64,000 nucleotides of DNA from Clostridia bacterium (GTDB lineage Bacteria; Bacillota; Clostridia; Christensenellales; Borkfalkiaceae): the NCBI GenBank assembly GCA_017398825.1, contig JAFQEV010000059.1, positions 1 through 64,000 on the forward strand, given 5' to 3'. The notes below the pieces were generated by a model. The model worked only from the letters and a program-made list of their open reading frames with translations. It ran no database searches and was not told the origin of the DNA. Made by a program: the position numbers and the translations under genes. Within the stretch, counting starts at the first letter, position 1. The number at the start of each line of letters is the position of its first letter. Shown piece after piece: positions 49,142-57,330 of this stretch.

Positions 49142-51829
49142 TTACTGCCCACAGCAGTTCTTGTATTTTTTACCGCTACCACAGGGGCAGGGGTCGTTTC
49201 TTCCTACTTTCTTAGCCTTTACGATAGTGCCGGTGGGTCTATTTTCAGAGCTACCGCCACCCTCTTGAAGTTCCTTTTTAGCCTCTTGCCTCTTAGGAGT
49301 TGCTTTTACCTCGGACTTTAATAAAATTCCAACGGTATCTACTTGAATGCGCTCAATCATATCCTCGAACATATCAAGACCCTCGCGCTTGTAGGCGTTG
49401 ATGGGGTTTTCGTGAGCGTAACCGCGGAGGGAAATGCCTCTCTTTAAGGTATCCATCGCGTCAATATGGTCAATCCACTTGGTATCAACGTTCTTGAGAA
49501 GTACTACCCTTTCAAGCTCGTCAAAATTAATGCCGAGTTCTTTGCATTTAGCGATTTTTTCCTCGTAGATTTCAATTACCTTTTTAACCGTTCTATCAAG
49601 GATAGTTTCGTAATCCCACTTTTCAAGTCGAGCGGGAGTGAGGTAGTTAATGCCCTCGGGTAAAACCTTTTCCTCGAGTGCCTTGTTGAGCTTTTCCCCA
49701 TCCCACTTAGCAGGCTCTTGACCTACGTTTACCGTTTTAGAAATTATGCCGTTAACGATATCGGGAATTAAGTTTAAAATCTTTTGGTGAGTATCCGCTC
49801 CGCGAAGAACGGCGTTTCTTTCCTCGTAGATAACTTGGCGTTGAGTATTCATAACGTCGTCATACTCAATGATTTGACGGCGAATACCGAAGTTTCTACC
49901 TTCAATAGTCCTCTGCGCGTTCTCAATCTGGCGAGCGAGCATTTTGGACTGCATAGGCGTGTCCTCGTCTACTTTAAACATATTGTAAACGGATTTCAAC
50001 CTCTCACCGCCGAAACGCTTAGCCAAATCATCTTCAAGCGAAATGTAGAAAAGCGAAGAACCGGGGTCGCCTTGACGGCCTGCACGACCTCTGAGCTGGT
50101 TATCAATACGGCGCGATTCGTGGCGCTCAGTACCGATAATTCTCAAACCGCCGAGTTTTGATACCTCTTCCTTTTCAGCGTCGGTAATAGCGGTGTGCTT
50201 TTCTAAAATCTTGCGATAGTCCTCTCTAACTGCTAACACCTCTTCGGAAACGTTTTGAACGTAAGAGGTAGCAAGTTCTATAACGCTCGGGTCTATTCCC
50301 TTGTTGATAAGCTCTTGCTTTGCAAGATATTCAGGGTTACCACCGAGCAAAATATCCGTACCACGACCTGCCATGTTGGTTGCAATGGTAACAGCGCCCT
50401 TTTTACCAGCCTGAGCGATAATTTGAGCTTCTTTTTGGTGGTTCTTAGCGTTTAATATGTTGTGCTTTACTCTATTTTTAATAAGGTGCTTGGAAATCTC
50501 TTCAGATTTTTCTACCGTAACCGTACCAACTAAAACGGGTTGACCTTTTTCGTGCGCCTCGATAATATCTCTGATTATCGCTTTCATTTTACCGCGCTCG
50601 GTAGAATATATTACGTCAGCCTCGTCACGCCTAATTAAAGGACGGTTGGTGGGAATTTCCAAAACGTCAAGCCCGTAGATAGTTCTAAACTCCTCTTCCT
50701 CGGTCTTGGCAGTACCCGTCATACCAGAAAGCTTTTTGTAAAGCCTAAAGTAGTTTTGGAAAGTAATGGTCGCGTGTGTTTTGTTCTCGTTTCTAACGGT
50801 AACGTTTTCCTTTGCCTCGATTGCTTGGTGCAAACCGTCGCTATAGCGCCTACCTATCATAATACGACCGGTAAACTCGTCGATAATCAAAACCTCGCCG
50901 TCCTGAACGAGATAGTCCCTATCTCGCTTAAAGATGTGGTGAGCCTTTAAAGCCTGTTGAATGTGGTGAGATAAATCGGCGTTTTCAATATCCGAATAAC
51001 TCTCTATTCCAAAGAATTTTTCAGCTTTCATTGCACCCGATTCGGTGAGTTGAACGGATTTATCCTTAACGTCCACCGTATAATCGTCTTCCGCAACGAG
51101 CGTCTTTACGAAACGGTTGGACTGAATATAGAGTTCGGAAGACTTTCCGCCCCTACCTGAAATGATAAGAGGTGTACGCGCCTCGTCGATTAAAATAGAG
51201 TCAACCTCGTCGACAATAGCGAATTCCAAACCCCTTTGTACCATTGAACTAAGATTAACTTTCAAGTTATCTCTCAAATAGTCAAAGCCGAACTCGTTGT
51301 TCGTGCCGTAAGTTATATCGCAGGCATACGCCTCTCTCTTTTGATCGTCAGTAAGACTGTGAACGTTTACGCCGACGGTAAGACCTAAGTACTTGTAAAC
51401 CTTTCCCATCCACTCCGCGTCACGCGAGGCGAGGTAATCGTTGACGGTAACTACGTGAACGCCCTTACCCGTCAATGCGTTAAGGTATGCAGGAAGGGTA
51501 GCCATAAGCGTTTTACCTTCACCCGTTTTAAGCTCGGCAACTCTGCCCTCGTGAACGCACACACCACCCATAAGTTGAACTCTGTAGTGGCGCATATTCA
51601 AAACTCTAAAGCTTGCCTCTCTAACGGTGGCAAAAGCGTCCGGCAAAATATCGTCAAGCGTTTCGCCAGCCGATAATCTACCCTTTAAAATATTAGTTTG
51701 AGATTTGAGTTCTTCCTCACTCATTGCCTCGTAGCGCGGTGAAAGCGCCATAATTTTATCGGCAATCTTGCCTATGTTTTTAAGCCCCACTCTCGTATCG
51801 TGGGTTAAAATGTACTTAATTAAGCCCAT
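49142..51829 (-). CDS. secA: Preprotein translocase ATPase SecA
   Basis: An 895-residue export motor. Walker A in VAELKTGEGKTLMATLPAYL, Walker B region AIVDEVDSILIDEARTPLIISG, the cross-linking domain, GTAKTEEEEFRTIYGLDVLEIPTNRP, ATNMAGRGTDI in the second nucleotide domain, and the QLRGRAGRQGDPGSSLFYISLEDDL stretch. It ends in the SecB/zinc motif GRNDPCPCGSGKKYKNCCGQ. Full length. Own promoter at 51864-51892; AGGAGACTACC supplies the ribosome site. Confidence 0.98.
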   Translation of the reverse strand: MGLIKYILTHDTRVGLKNIGKIADKIMALSPRYEAMSEEELKSQTNILKGRLSAGETLDDILPDAFATVREASFRVLNMRHYRVQLMGGVCVHEGRVAELKTGEGKTLMATLPAYLNALTGKGVHVVTVNDYLASRDAEWMGKVYKYLGLTVGVNVHSLTDDQKREAYACDITYGTNNEFGFDYLRDNLKVNLSSMVQRGLEFAIVDEVDSILIDEARTPLIISGRGGKSSELYIQSNRFVKTLVAEDDYTVDVKDKSVQLTESGAMKAEKFFGIESYSDIENADLSHHIQQALKAHHIFKRDRDYLVQDGEVLIIDEFTGRIMIGRRYSDGLHQAIEAKENVTVRNENKTHATITFQNYFRLYKKLSGMTGTAKTEEEEFRTIYGLDVLEIPTNRPLIRRDEADVIYSTERGKMKAIIRDIIEAHEKGQPVLVGTVTVEKSEEISKHLIKNRVKHNILNAKNHQKEAQIIAQAGKKGAVTIATNMAGRGTDILLGGNPEYLAKQELINKGIDPSVIELATSYVQNVSEEVLAVREDYRKILEKHTAITDAEKEEVSKLGGLRIIGTERHESRRIDNQLRGRAGRQGDPGSSLFYISLEDDLAKRFGGERLKSVYNMFKVDEDTPMQSKMLARQIENAQRTIEGRNFGIRRQIIEYDDVMNTQRQVIYEERNAVLRGADTHQKILNLIPDIVNGIISKTVNVGQEPAKWDGEKLNKALEEKVLPEGINYLTPARLEKWDYETILDRTVKKVIEIYEEKIAKCKELGINFDELERVVLLKNVDTKWIDHIDAMDTLKRGISLRGYAHENPINAYKREGLDMFEDMIERIQVDTVGILLKSEVKATPKRQEAKKELQEGGGSSENRPTGTIVKAKKVGRNDPCPCGSGKKYKNCCGQ

Positions 51830-51863
51830 GGTAGTCTCCTACGTTTTTTATATATACTTAAAT

Positions 51864-51892
51864 ATTTTACTATATTTTATCGTTTAAGTAAA
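51864..51892 (-). promoter_or_regulatory. Promoter of secA
   Basis: TTTACT (51892-51887), 17-bp spacer, TAAAAT (51869-51864) on the minus strand. Confidence 0.62.
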
Positions 51893-51903
51893 CAGTTTTT
51901 TTG

Positions 51904-51940
51904 CAAAAAAAGCACCGTTATTTATGAAAATAACGGTTTT
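51904..51940 (-). terminator. Terminator after comFC
   Basis: ACCGTTATTT/AAATAACGGT hairpin, with T-run on the minus strand, overlapping the end of the gene. Confidence 0.85.
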
Positions 51941-52666
51941 TTAATGTTGTTTTACAATTTTTGACACGCTCGCAAGCGTTAAAACGCTAACCTTTACCGC
52001 TCCAGCTTTTTTGAAAGCGGTGGACAATACGTCTACGGTAGAGCCCGTGGTCAAAACGTCGTCAATGAGCAAAACGCTTTTACCTTTAACAAGTTTTCCG
52101 TCCACTTTGAACGTTCCCTTTAGGTTCTTAACTCTCTCACTCATAGAGAGGTTTGCTTGATTTTCAGTTTCCTTAATCTTGGTGGCACACTCTTCCAACT
52201 TAACGCCTGAAAGCTTGGAAAGTTCCTCCGCAAGTAACCGTGCTTGATTGTACCCTCGCTTTTGTTCGCGGTTTTGATGCATAGGTACGAACGTAACGAT
52301 ATCCGAAGAAAGCTTTTCCGCCTTATACACTTCAAACATTTCACGAGCGAAAAACTCTGCGTGATAACGCGCGTTGTTGTACTTAAAGTTTTGGATTACT
52401 ATACTTAACGGGTGGGTGTATTCGTAAACGCTACGAGCTACGTCAAAGCCTATATTTTTCTCTATGCACGAGTCGCAATACTCAGTTTTGTACGGTGCTT
52501 GACGCCCGCAATGTAAACACTTGTTTTCGCCGATTTTAACGATGTTTTTCAAACATTCATCACAAAAATATCCGCTGAAAATTTCACGCCCGCAGGCGTT
52601 GCACGTCCAACCCGTGTTAAAGAGTGAACGCTTTATTAAATTGTAAGCGTTTTTAAATTTACTCAC
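51941..52666 (-). CDS. comFC: ComF-family phosphoribosyltransferase-like protein
   Basis: A 241-residue protein with two N-terminal zinc-binding pairs (CNACGREIFSGYFCDEC and CLHCGRQAPYKTEYCDSC) and a C-terminal phosphoribosyltransferase domain ending in the PRPP loop VLLIDDVLTTGSTVDVL. ComFC-like proteins support DNA uptake with the ComFA helicase, which is not in the window, and are widespread in non-competent bacteria. Overlaps the LysM gene upstream by 8 nt. Confidence 0.9.
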   Translation of the reverse strand: MSKFKNAYNLIKRSLFNTGWTCNACGREIFSGYFCDECLKNIVKIGENKCLHCGRQAPYKTEYCDSCIEKNIGFDVARSVYEYTHPLSIVIQNFKYNNARYHAEFFAREMFEVYKAEKLSSDIVTFVPMHQNREQKRGYNQARLLAEELSKLSGVKLEECATKIKETENQANLSMSERVKNLKGTFKVDGKLVKGKSVLLIDDVLTTGSTVDVLSTAFKKAGAVKVSVLTLASVSKIVKQH

Positions 52667-52964
52667 AAACCACCTGCATAAACGGATAGATATAGTTTAT
52701 CCCGTTTATTTCGTAAAGTTTTTCAACCGTAACACCGAGAACGCCTGCAACGCTTTCAGGCGTATCGCCTACTTTTACGGTGTACACCCGAGAATACCTC
52801 TTTATATATAGGCAGTCCCCCTCCTTAATTTCGCCCGACAAGCAGTTATCCTTAATAATTATCTGCTTACTCGTTGAAAACCTATTTGCAATGCTATCTA
52901 AGGTATCGCCTATCTCGCAGTAATAGATACCGCCGTCACTAACAGTCGATTGTAACTTTATCAT
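52659..52964 (-). CDS. Small double LysM domain protein
   Basis: About 101 residues made almost entirely of two LysM modules (YYCEIGDTLDSIANRFSTSKQIIIKDN and VYTVKVGDTPESVAGVLGVTVEKLYEINGI). No signal peptide or anchor is seen, unusual for a peptidoglycan-binding module, so it may be an intracellular or spore-coat type LysM protein. The start is uncertain: the ATG at 52964 lacks a good ribosome site, and a TTG at 52988 lies directly behind AAAGG. Translationally coupled to comFC. Confidence 0.78.
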   Translation of the reverse strand: MIKLQSTVSDGGIYYCEIGDTLDSIANRFSTSKQIIIKDNCLSGEIKEGDCLYIKRYSRVYTVKVGDTPESVAGVLGVTVEKLYEINGINYIYPFMQVVCE

Positions 52965-53075
52965 ACTCAATTTATATTCTTTAGTCAACCTTTATATTCT
53001 AATCTCACACCCTCTTTAATAAACTAAAACGAGAGATTTACGTGGGGTGATATTATTAAAACTATTGTAAAAACA

Positions 53076-54539
53076 ATGTTCGTGGTAACGGTTTTTTCTT
53101 GCTTTGAACGCCTGCTTGGGTTTGTTTACCGCATTTACTTATCTAGAAATTTAGGTTCGGAAGGGCTTGGGCTTTATCAAGTTGCCCTGTCGGTTGTTGG
53201 GCTTATTATGACGCTCACCTCCTCAGGCATTCCCATCACCGTTTCAAGAATTATGACTAAGCACTCCGCTGAAAATCGAGGTGAACTCGGGTTTTCAACG
53301 GTGACGGGGGGAATACTCTTAAGCCTCGTGCTATCCGTGCCCGTGGTAACGCTGATATTTTTCTTCCCTAAAGCCTTTTCGTTTTTGTTTGCGGACGAAA
53401 GGTGCTACACCATCTTAAAAATTATGCTCCCCGGCATAGTAATAACCTCCGTTTACGCCGTGATACGAGGTTATTTTTGGGGCAAAAAGATGTTCTTTAC
53501 CTACTCGCTCGTAGAGTTTATGGAAGAGGCGGTTATGCTCGTTGCAGGTATAATTTTTATCTCCAAAGCAACGGATACCCAAAGCGGAATTACGGGCGCT
53601 GGTAACGCCGTTTTAATCTCGTATATTTTCTCGTTTATAACGGCAACAATCCTCTACTTTATAAGAGGTGGAAAAATTGCAAGCCCAAAAGGCGAACTAA
53701 AGCCTCTTATTTCCTCAGCAACGCCCATCACGCTAATGCGAACGGCTACGTCGCTGATAAACACCTTGATCGCAATTATTCTGCCGTTAAGGCTCGTTCA
53801 CAGCGGGCTTTCGCAAAGCGTTGCAATGGCAGGTTTTGGCGAACTTTCGGGTATGAGTATACCGCTCATTTACATACCGTCAACGATTATAGGCTCTATT
53901 GCGCTCGTGCTCGTTCCCGAGCTATCGGATAACTTTTATCGCCACAGCGAAATAACTTTAAAAAACAACGTTGAAAAAGCTGTTAAATGCTCAGTGTTTA
54001 TATCCTGCTTAATTATCCCCGTGTTTTTATCACTCGGAACGGAGCTCGGCGTTTTGGTATACGATAATTTCAACGCAGGGCTTTACGTTCAGCGCGCTTG
54101 TATCATTATGCTACCGATGAGCATTTCAATGATAACAACGAGTATGCTAAATAGCTTGAACTTGGAAAAGAAAACGCTTAAATACTACCTTATAGGTGCG
54201 TTATTCTTAGTTTTTTCAATTTATTTCTTGCCAAAGCTCATAGGCGTTTACTCGCTCGTTGTGGGGCTACTCGTAAGCTATGCAATAACCTCTTTTTGCA
54301 ATCTTAGATTAATAAAGCGGACGTGTAAACGCCCGCCTGAATTTTCCTTTTATATAGCCGTTAGCACAATGCTAATCATACCGTCAGCCCTGTTTGGATA
54401 TCTACTTAAAGGTATACTTTTAAAATTTATTCCCCTGCCCTTAACCGTGCTTGCAGTATCAATTTTAACCGTTATCTTTATCTATCTCTTGTTTAAAATT
54501 TTCAACCTCTTTTCGCTTAGGGAAATAATCTTTAAATAA
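53076..54539 (+). CDS. SpoVB-like flippase, second copy
   Basis: A membrane protein of at least 487 residues with about 14 segments, MVF/SpoVB family (RLLGFVYRIYLSRNLGSEGLGLYQVALSVVGL, SGIPITVSRIM). The first ATG in frame is 53076 and has no ribosome site. Family alignment expects about seven more residues (IIKTIVK) and a strong GGGGTG lies upstream, but only ATT codons (53052, 53055) are at a suitable distance; an AUU start is possible. Divergent from the LysM gene, and its 3' end overlaps the convergent folT gene by 75 bp. Confidence 0.82.
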   Translation: MFVVTVFSCFERLLGFVYRIYLSRNLGSEGLGLYQVALSVVGLIMTLTSSGIPITVSRIMTKHSAENRGELGFSTVTGGILLSLVLSVPVVTLIFFFPKAFSFLFADERCYTILKIMLPGIVITSVYAVIRGYFWGKKMFFTYSLVEFMEEAVMLVAGIIFISKATDTQSGITGAGNAVLISYIFSFITATILYFIRGGKIASPKGELKPLISSATPITLMRTATSLINTLIAIILPLRLVHSGLSQSVAMAGFGELSGMSIPLIYIPSTIIGSIALVLVPELSDNFYRHSEITLKNNVEKAVKCSVFISCLIIPVFLSLGTELGVLVYDNFNAGLYVQRACIIMLPMSISMITTSMLNSLNLEKKTLKYYLIGALFLVFSIYFLPKLIGVYSLVVGLLVSYAITSFCNLRLIKRTCKRPPEFSFYIAVSTMLIIPSALFGYLLKGILLKFIPLPLTVLAVSILTVIFIYLLFKIFNLFSLREIIFK

Positions 54540-55067
54540 GCTCGTTTTAAGCGCGAGCGAAATTGCCACCGATAAAAAGAGATTTATGCCCGTTACGATT
54601 AACTGGAATGGAACTCTTATCGAAAGGTATGCCCAAAACGTCTTTTTACCTTTAGAGTACATTAACCAAAGCGCGTAGGTGTTCAAGCCCGAGGTTACGA
54701 GCACGGCAATAAAAATGTAAACTATTATTGAGAACGCGGTGTATAGAATCGCGTTTTTCTTTTTTATAAACCTTTTATAAAGGATAAATGCAACACCCGA
54801 GAAAAGCCCAGGCAACCCCGAGGATATAGTGATTAGTATATTAAACGGACCTTTAGGTGCAATTAAGCAACCGATAAGGTCACCTATAACACCCGATAAA
54901 AAGCCGAAGAACGGCCCAAACAATGCGCCCGATATAAAGTTTACGGTGTGGTTAAAGCTGATTGAAAATATGTTTGCTATAACGTTTATCGATAGGATAT
55001 TCGTAACCGTTGAAAGCGCTACGAGCACACCGAGAATTGCAATTGACCTTGCAGTAAATTTTTGCAT
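54465..55067 (-). CDS. folT: ECF transporter S component, folate type (FolT)
   Basis: A 200-residue membrane protein with six segments, the size and pattern of ECF S components. TVTNILSINVIANIFSISFNHTVNFISGALFGPFFGFLSGVIGDLIGCLIAPKGPF resembles the folate-specific group. The assignment is strongly supported by a THF riboswitch in its leader. It binds folate and works with the shared EcfA/EcfT module, encoded elsewhere. AGGAGG precedes the start. Convergent and overlapping with spoVB2. Confidence 0.9.
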   Translation of the reverse strand: MQKFTARSIAILGVLVALSTVTNILSINVIANIFSISFNHTVNFISGALFGPFFGFLSGVIGDLIGCLIAPKGPFNILITISSGLPGLFSGVAFILYKRFIKKKNAILYTAFSIIVYIFIAVLVTSGLNTYALWLMYSKGKKTFWAYLSIRVPFQLIVTGINLFLSVAISLALKTSLFKDYFPKRKEVENFKQEIDKDNG

Positions 55068-55095
55068 TATAAAAACCTCCTAAAAAAGAGGTCCA

Positions 55096-55122
55096 CCAAA
55101 AAATATAAGGCTAAAAGCCTAT
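55096..55122 (-). terminator. Expression-platform terminator of the THF riboswitch
   Basis: On the minus strand AGGCT-TTT-AGCCT hairpin followed by TATATTTTTT, between aptamer and folT ribosome site. Ligand binding would be expected to favour termination. Confidence 0.7.
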
Positions 55123-55123
55123 T

Positions 55124-55223
55124 ATAAAGCGGACGCGCCCTCAAACCGCAACGGAAAAATTCCCCGTTTTCGTTCAAGGACGACATCCCATTCCTTGACA
55201 CTTAACGCTATCGGGCTACTCTT
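55124..55223 (-). promoter_or_regulatory. Tetrahydrofolate (THF) riboswitch
   Basis: On the minus strand the leader holds the conserved THF-I signature: AGAGTAG near the 5' side, GCGTTAAGTGT, AATGGGATGTCGTC, and the 3' side GAGGGCGCGTCCGC. P1 forms between AAAG at 55223 and CTTT at 55124. The hairpin insert CCTTGAACG is variable, as expected. It lies directly before folT, which such riboswitches commonly control in Bacillota. Confidence 0.9.
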
Positions 55224-55237
55224 TAATTTACTTTTTT

Positions 55238-55266
55238 AGTATAGCACTAAATTTTAGCATAATCAA
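55238..55266 (-). promoter_or_regulatory. Promoter of riboswitch-folT unit
   Basis: TTGATT (55266-55261), 17-bp spacer, TATACT (55243-55238) on the minus strand. Transcription would begin a few bases before the aptamer. Confidence 0.72.
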
Positions 55267-55306
55267 GCGTTTACATAATAAATGAAAAAATAACTATAAT
55301 ATCTCT

Positions 55307-55993
55307 ATGGCTGTTATATTTATACGCTCTTCACTTATCTACGTTGCTCTGCTTATACTTATGCGCCTTATGGGAAAGAGGCAAATAGGCGAAATGCAAC
55401 CGTTTGAATTTACCGTAACCCTACTCATTGCCGAGCTTGCGTGCATACCTATGAGTGATTTTTCAATACCGCTACTCTACGGCGTTTCGGCAATAGTTTC
55501 GGTGTTTATTCTGCACCAGTTTATGACCTTGCTTGATAAGTCTGGAAACGTTTTCAAGTTTTTATTAAGCGGAAAGCCCTCCGTTGTGATAAATAGGAAC
55601 GGCGTTGATTTTAAGGAGCTTAAAAAGAACAATTTAGACGTTCAAGACCTAATCGAATCAATGCGAACGCTCGGCTACTTTTCGCTCGACAGCGTTTACT
55701 TTGCAATCTACGAGGCTAACGGAACACTATCAGCACTTGAAAACGACGATTTGAGTTTTTCCCCTTCAATGCCCTTAGCCGTTATAAAAAACGGCAAGCT
55801 CGATGATAAAAACTTAGAAAAGATAGGCTATTCAAAGGAGAAACTTCAAGGCGTTTTGAGCGGTTTGGGCGCACAGTCTATAAAAGCGGTTGGGGTTTTC
55901 ACGGTGGACGGAAACGGCAGATATTATCTTCAGCGCTACGGCAAAAAGTACGAAACGGGATACATTGATTTGGAGGAAAAATACAAATGGTAA
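55307..55993 (+). CDS. DUF421 (YetF-type) membrane protein
   Basis: A 228-residue protein: two or three N-terminal membrane segments (LIYVALLILMRLMGKRQIGEMQPFEFTVTLLIAELACIPMSD is the DUF421 signature) and two cytoplasmic domains of alternate beta-alpha structure (RTLGYFSLDSVYFAIYEANGTLSAL). YetF-like proteins have been tied to spore germination and envelope function. A TATAAT box (55295-55300) ends 6 bp before the ATG and no Shine-Dalgarno exists, so the mRNA appears leaderless. Overlaps the downstream DUF4363 gene by 7 nt. Confidence 0.88.
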   Translation: MAVIFIRSSLIYVALLILMRLMGKRQIGEMQPFEFTVTLLIAELACIPMSDFSIPLLYGVSAIVSVFILHQFMTLLDKSGNVFKFLLSGKPSVVINRNGVDFKELKKNNLDVQDLIESMRTLGYFSLDSVYFAIYEANGTLSALENDDLSFSPSMPLAVIKNGKLDDKNLEKIGYSKEKLQGVLSGLGAQSIKAVGVFTVDGNGRYYLQRYGKKYETGYIDLEEKYKW

Positions 55994-56364
55994 AAGCTTT
56001 TTACACGGCGATTATAGCGCTTGCTATAGTAGTTGGCGCATCGTATTTTGAACAAGTTTACATTAAAAACACGTTCGGCGAGTTTAACGCTGTTACGAGC
56101 ATCGCTTATGAAAAAACGGAAAATCAAACTGCGGTAAAAGACGATATCTTAGCCGTTCAAGAACTTTGGCTTGAAAAGAAAAAATCCCTGCACGTGTTTA
56201 TTCCTCACAACGATATTAAAGAGGTTGACCTTTGGATAAGCGAGGCTGTAACCTTAGTTGAAAAGGAAATGTGGGAGGACGCGCTTTCAAAGCTTGAGGT
56301 AGTATTAGAAATTACTGAACAAATCCCCAAAACCTATTTATTAAAAATTGAAAACATACTGTAA
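55987..56364 (+). CDS. DUF4363 family protein
   Basis: A 125-residue protein: one N-terminal membrane segment (about 4-24), then an extracytoplasmic helical domain (EVDLWISEAVTLVEKEMWEDALSKLEVVLEITEQIPKTY). DUF4363 proteins commonly follow DUF421 genes in Clostridia, as here with a 7-nt overlap, suggesting they work as a pair; function unknown. Confidence 0.8.
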   Translation: MVKAFYTAIIALAIVVGASYFEQVYIKNTFGEFNAVTSIAYEKTENQTAVKDDILAVQELWLEKKKSLHVFIPHNDIKEVDLWISEAVTLVEKEMWEDALSKLEVVLEITEQIPKTYLLKIENIL

Positions 56365-56393
56365 AAAAAGCGGTGAATTCACCGCTTTTTTAA
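56363..56393 (+). terminator. Bidirectional terminator between DUF4363 and sigE repeats
   Basis: AAAGCGGTGAA/TTCACCGCTTT hairpin with T-run on both strands. It ends the plus-strand pair and, on the minus strand, the spoIIGA-sigE transcript. Confidence 0.87.
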
Positions 56394-56411
56394 TTGTGTT
56401 TTTTTTAGCTA

Positions 56412-56489
56412 GTTTAAGACGTTAGTTGCGAGTAGAACAAGGCTCGCGAAGTCAATAGGCTGAGGTTGACCTTGGTTATATCATTAGAA
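56412..56489. repeat. Family 1 palindrome, truncated copy
   Basis: Left end GTTTAAGACGTTAGTTGCGA and the central TTGACC region are kept; the right half is missing. Confidence 0.7.
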
Positions 56490-56620
56490 TTTTAAGCCGT
56501 TAGTTACAAGTTGGGCAAGGCTCGACGGCAAGTTATCGGGTGTAATAGACCTTTTTGGTCATTACAGTCGTAACTTGACGGCAGTAAACGTAGCATAACG
56601 CAGTTTATAACGAATTAAAA
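56490..56620. repeat. Family 1 palindrome containing the sigE stop codon
   Basis: 131 bp, well preserved. Begins TTTTAAGCCGTTAG, ends AACGAATTAAAA; the sigE stop triplet (56615-56617) is inside the end. Perfect inner stem TGTAAT-A-GACC/GGTC-ATTACA around TTTTT. Confidence 0.85.
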
Positions 56621-57319
56621 AAAGTTTTTGAAATCCCTTTTTAACCTCTCCACTATCTTTTTCTCTAAGCGCGATATGTAGGACTGAGATATGCCGAGAA
56701 GATCGGCAACTTCTTTTTGGGTGAGCTCTTCTTCTCCTCCTAAGCCAAAGCGAAGGCGCATTATTTCTCGCTCGCGCTTGGAAAGCTTTTCAAGTGCACC
56801 GCTTAGTATCTTTAACTCTTCACTCTCCTCGGTGGTCTTGTAAACGATTTCGGGGTCGGTGCCTAAAACGTCACTTAACAGTAACTCGTTGCCCTCGTAA
56901 TCTACGTTTAAGGGCTCGTCAAAGGAGATTTCGCCCTTGATTTTACTAATCTTTCTTAGGTGCATTAAAATTTCGTTCTCGATACACCGCGAGGCGTAGG
57001 TTGCAAGCTTGATGTTTTTATCGAGATTAAAAGTGTTTACGGCTTTTATTAGCCCTACGCTACCGACGGAAATTAAATCGTCAAGCTCGACGCCGGTATT
57101 ATCGAACTTGCGCGCAATATACACTACGAGGCGGAGGTTGTGTTCGATTAAATCTTTTTTAACAGCTTGGTCGCCACCCATTAAAAGATAGAGTTTTTCA
57201 GCCTCTTCCTCGCTGGAATAAGCAAGCGGTAGAGTTTCGCCACTACTTAAATAGAAGAGGGAATTTTCGTTTTTGAAAAGTTTTTTTAAAAGGGCTTTGA
57301 GGGCGGATAATACTGACAT
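56615..57319 (-). CDS. sigE: RNA polymerase sporulation sigma factor SigE (pro-sigma E)
   Basis: A 234-residue sigma-70 family protein. The N terminus ([40 protein letters not shown]) is the membrane-binding pro-sequence with the likely cleavage near FYLSSGE. Region 2 is [66 protein letters not shown]; region 4 [39 protein letters not shown]. It drives mother-cell transcription during sporulation. It lies directly behind its processing protease spoIIGA; sigG, usually next, is not downstream here. Confidence 0.96.
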   Translation of the reverse strand: MSVLSALKALLKKLFKNENSLFYLSSGETLPLAYSSEEEAEKLYLLMGGDQAVKKDLIEHNLRLVVYIARKFDNTGVELDDLISVGSVGLIKAVNTFNLDKNIKLATYASRCIENEILMHLRKISKIKGEISFDEPLNVDYEGNELLLSDVLGTDPEIVYKTTEESEELKILSGALEKLSKREREIMRLRFGLGGEEELTQKEVADLLGISQSYISRLEKKIVERLKRDFKNFF

Positions 57320-57330
57320 AAAACACTCCT

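Noticed and set aside
55124-55223. T-box or other leader instead of THF riboswitch
   Set aside because: No T-box AGGGTGGNACCGCG bulge sequence; the GCGTTAAGTGT and AATGGGATGTCGTC motifs are those of the THF aptamer and the gene is folT.
56412-56489. A sigG gene following sigE, as in many spore formers
   Set aside because: Only repeat DNA and a terminator lie behind sigE before the convergent DUF4363 gene.
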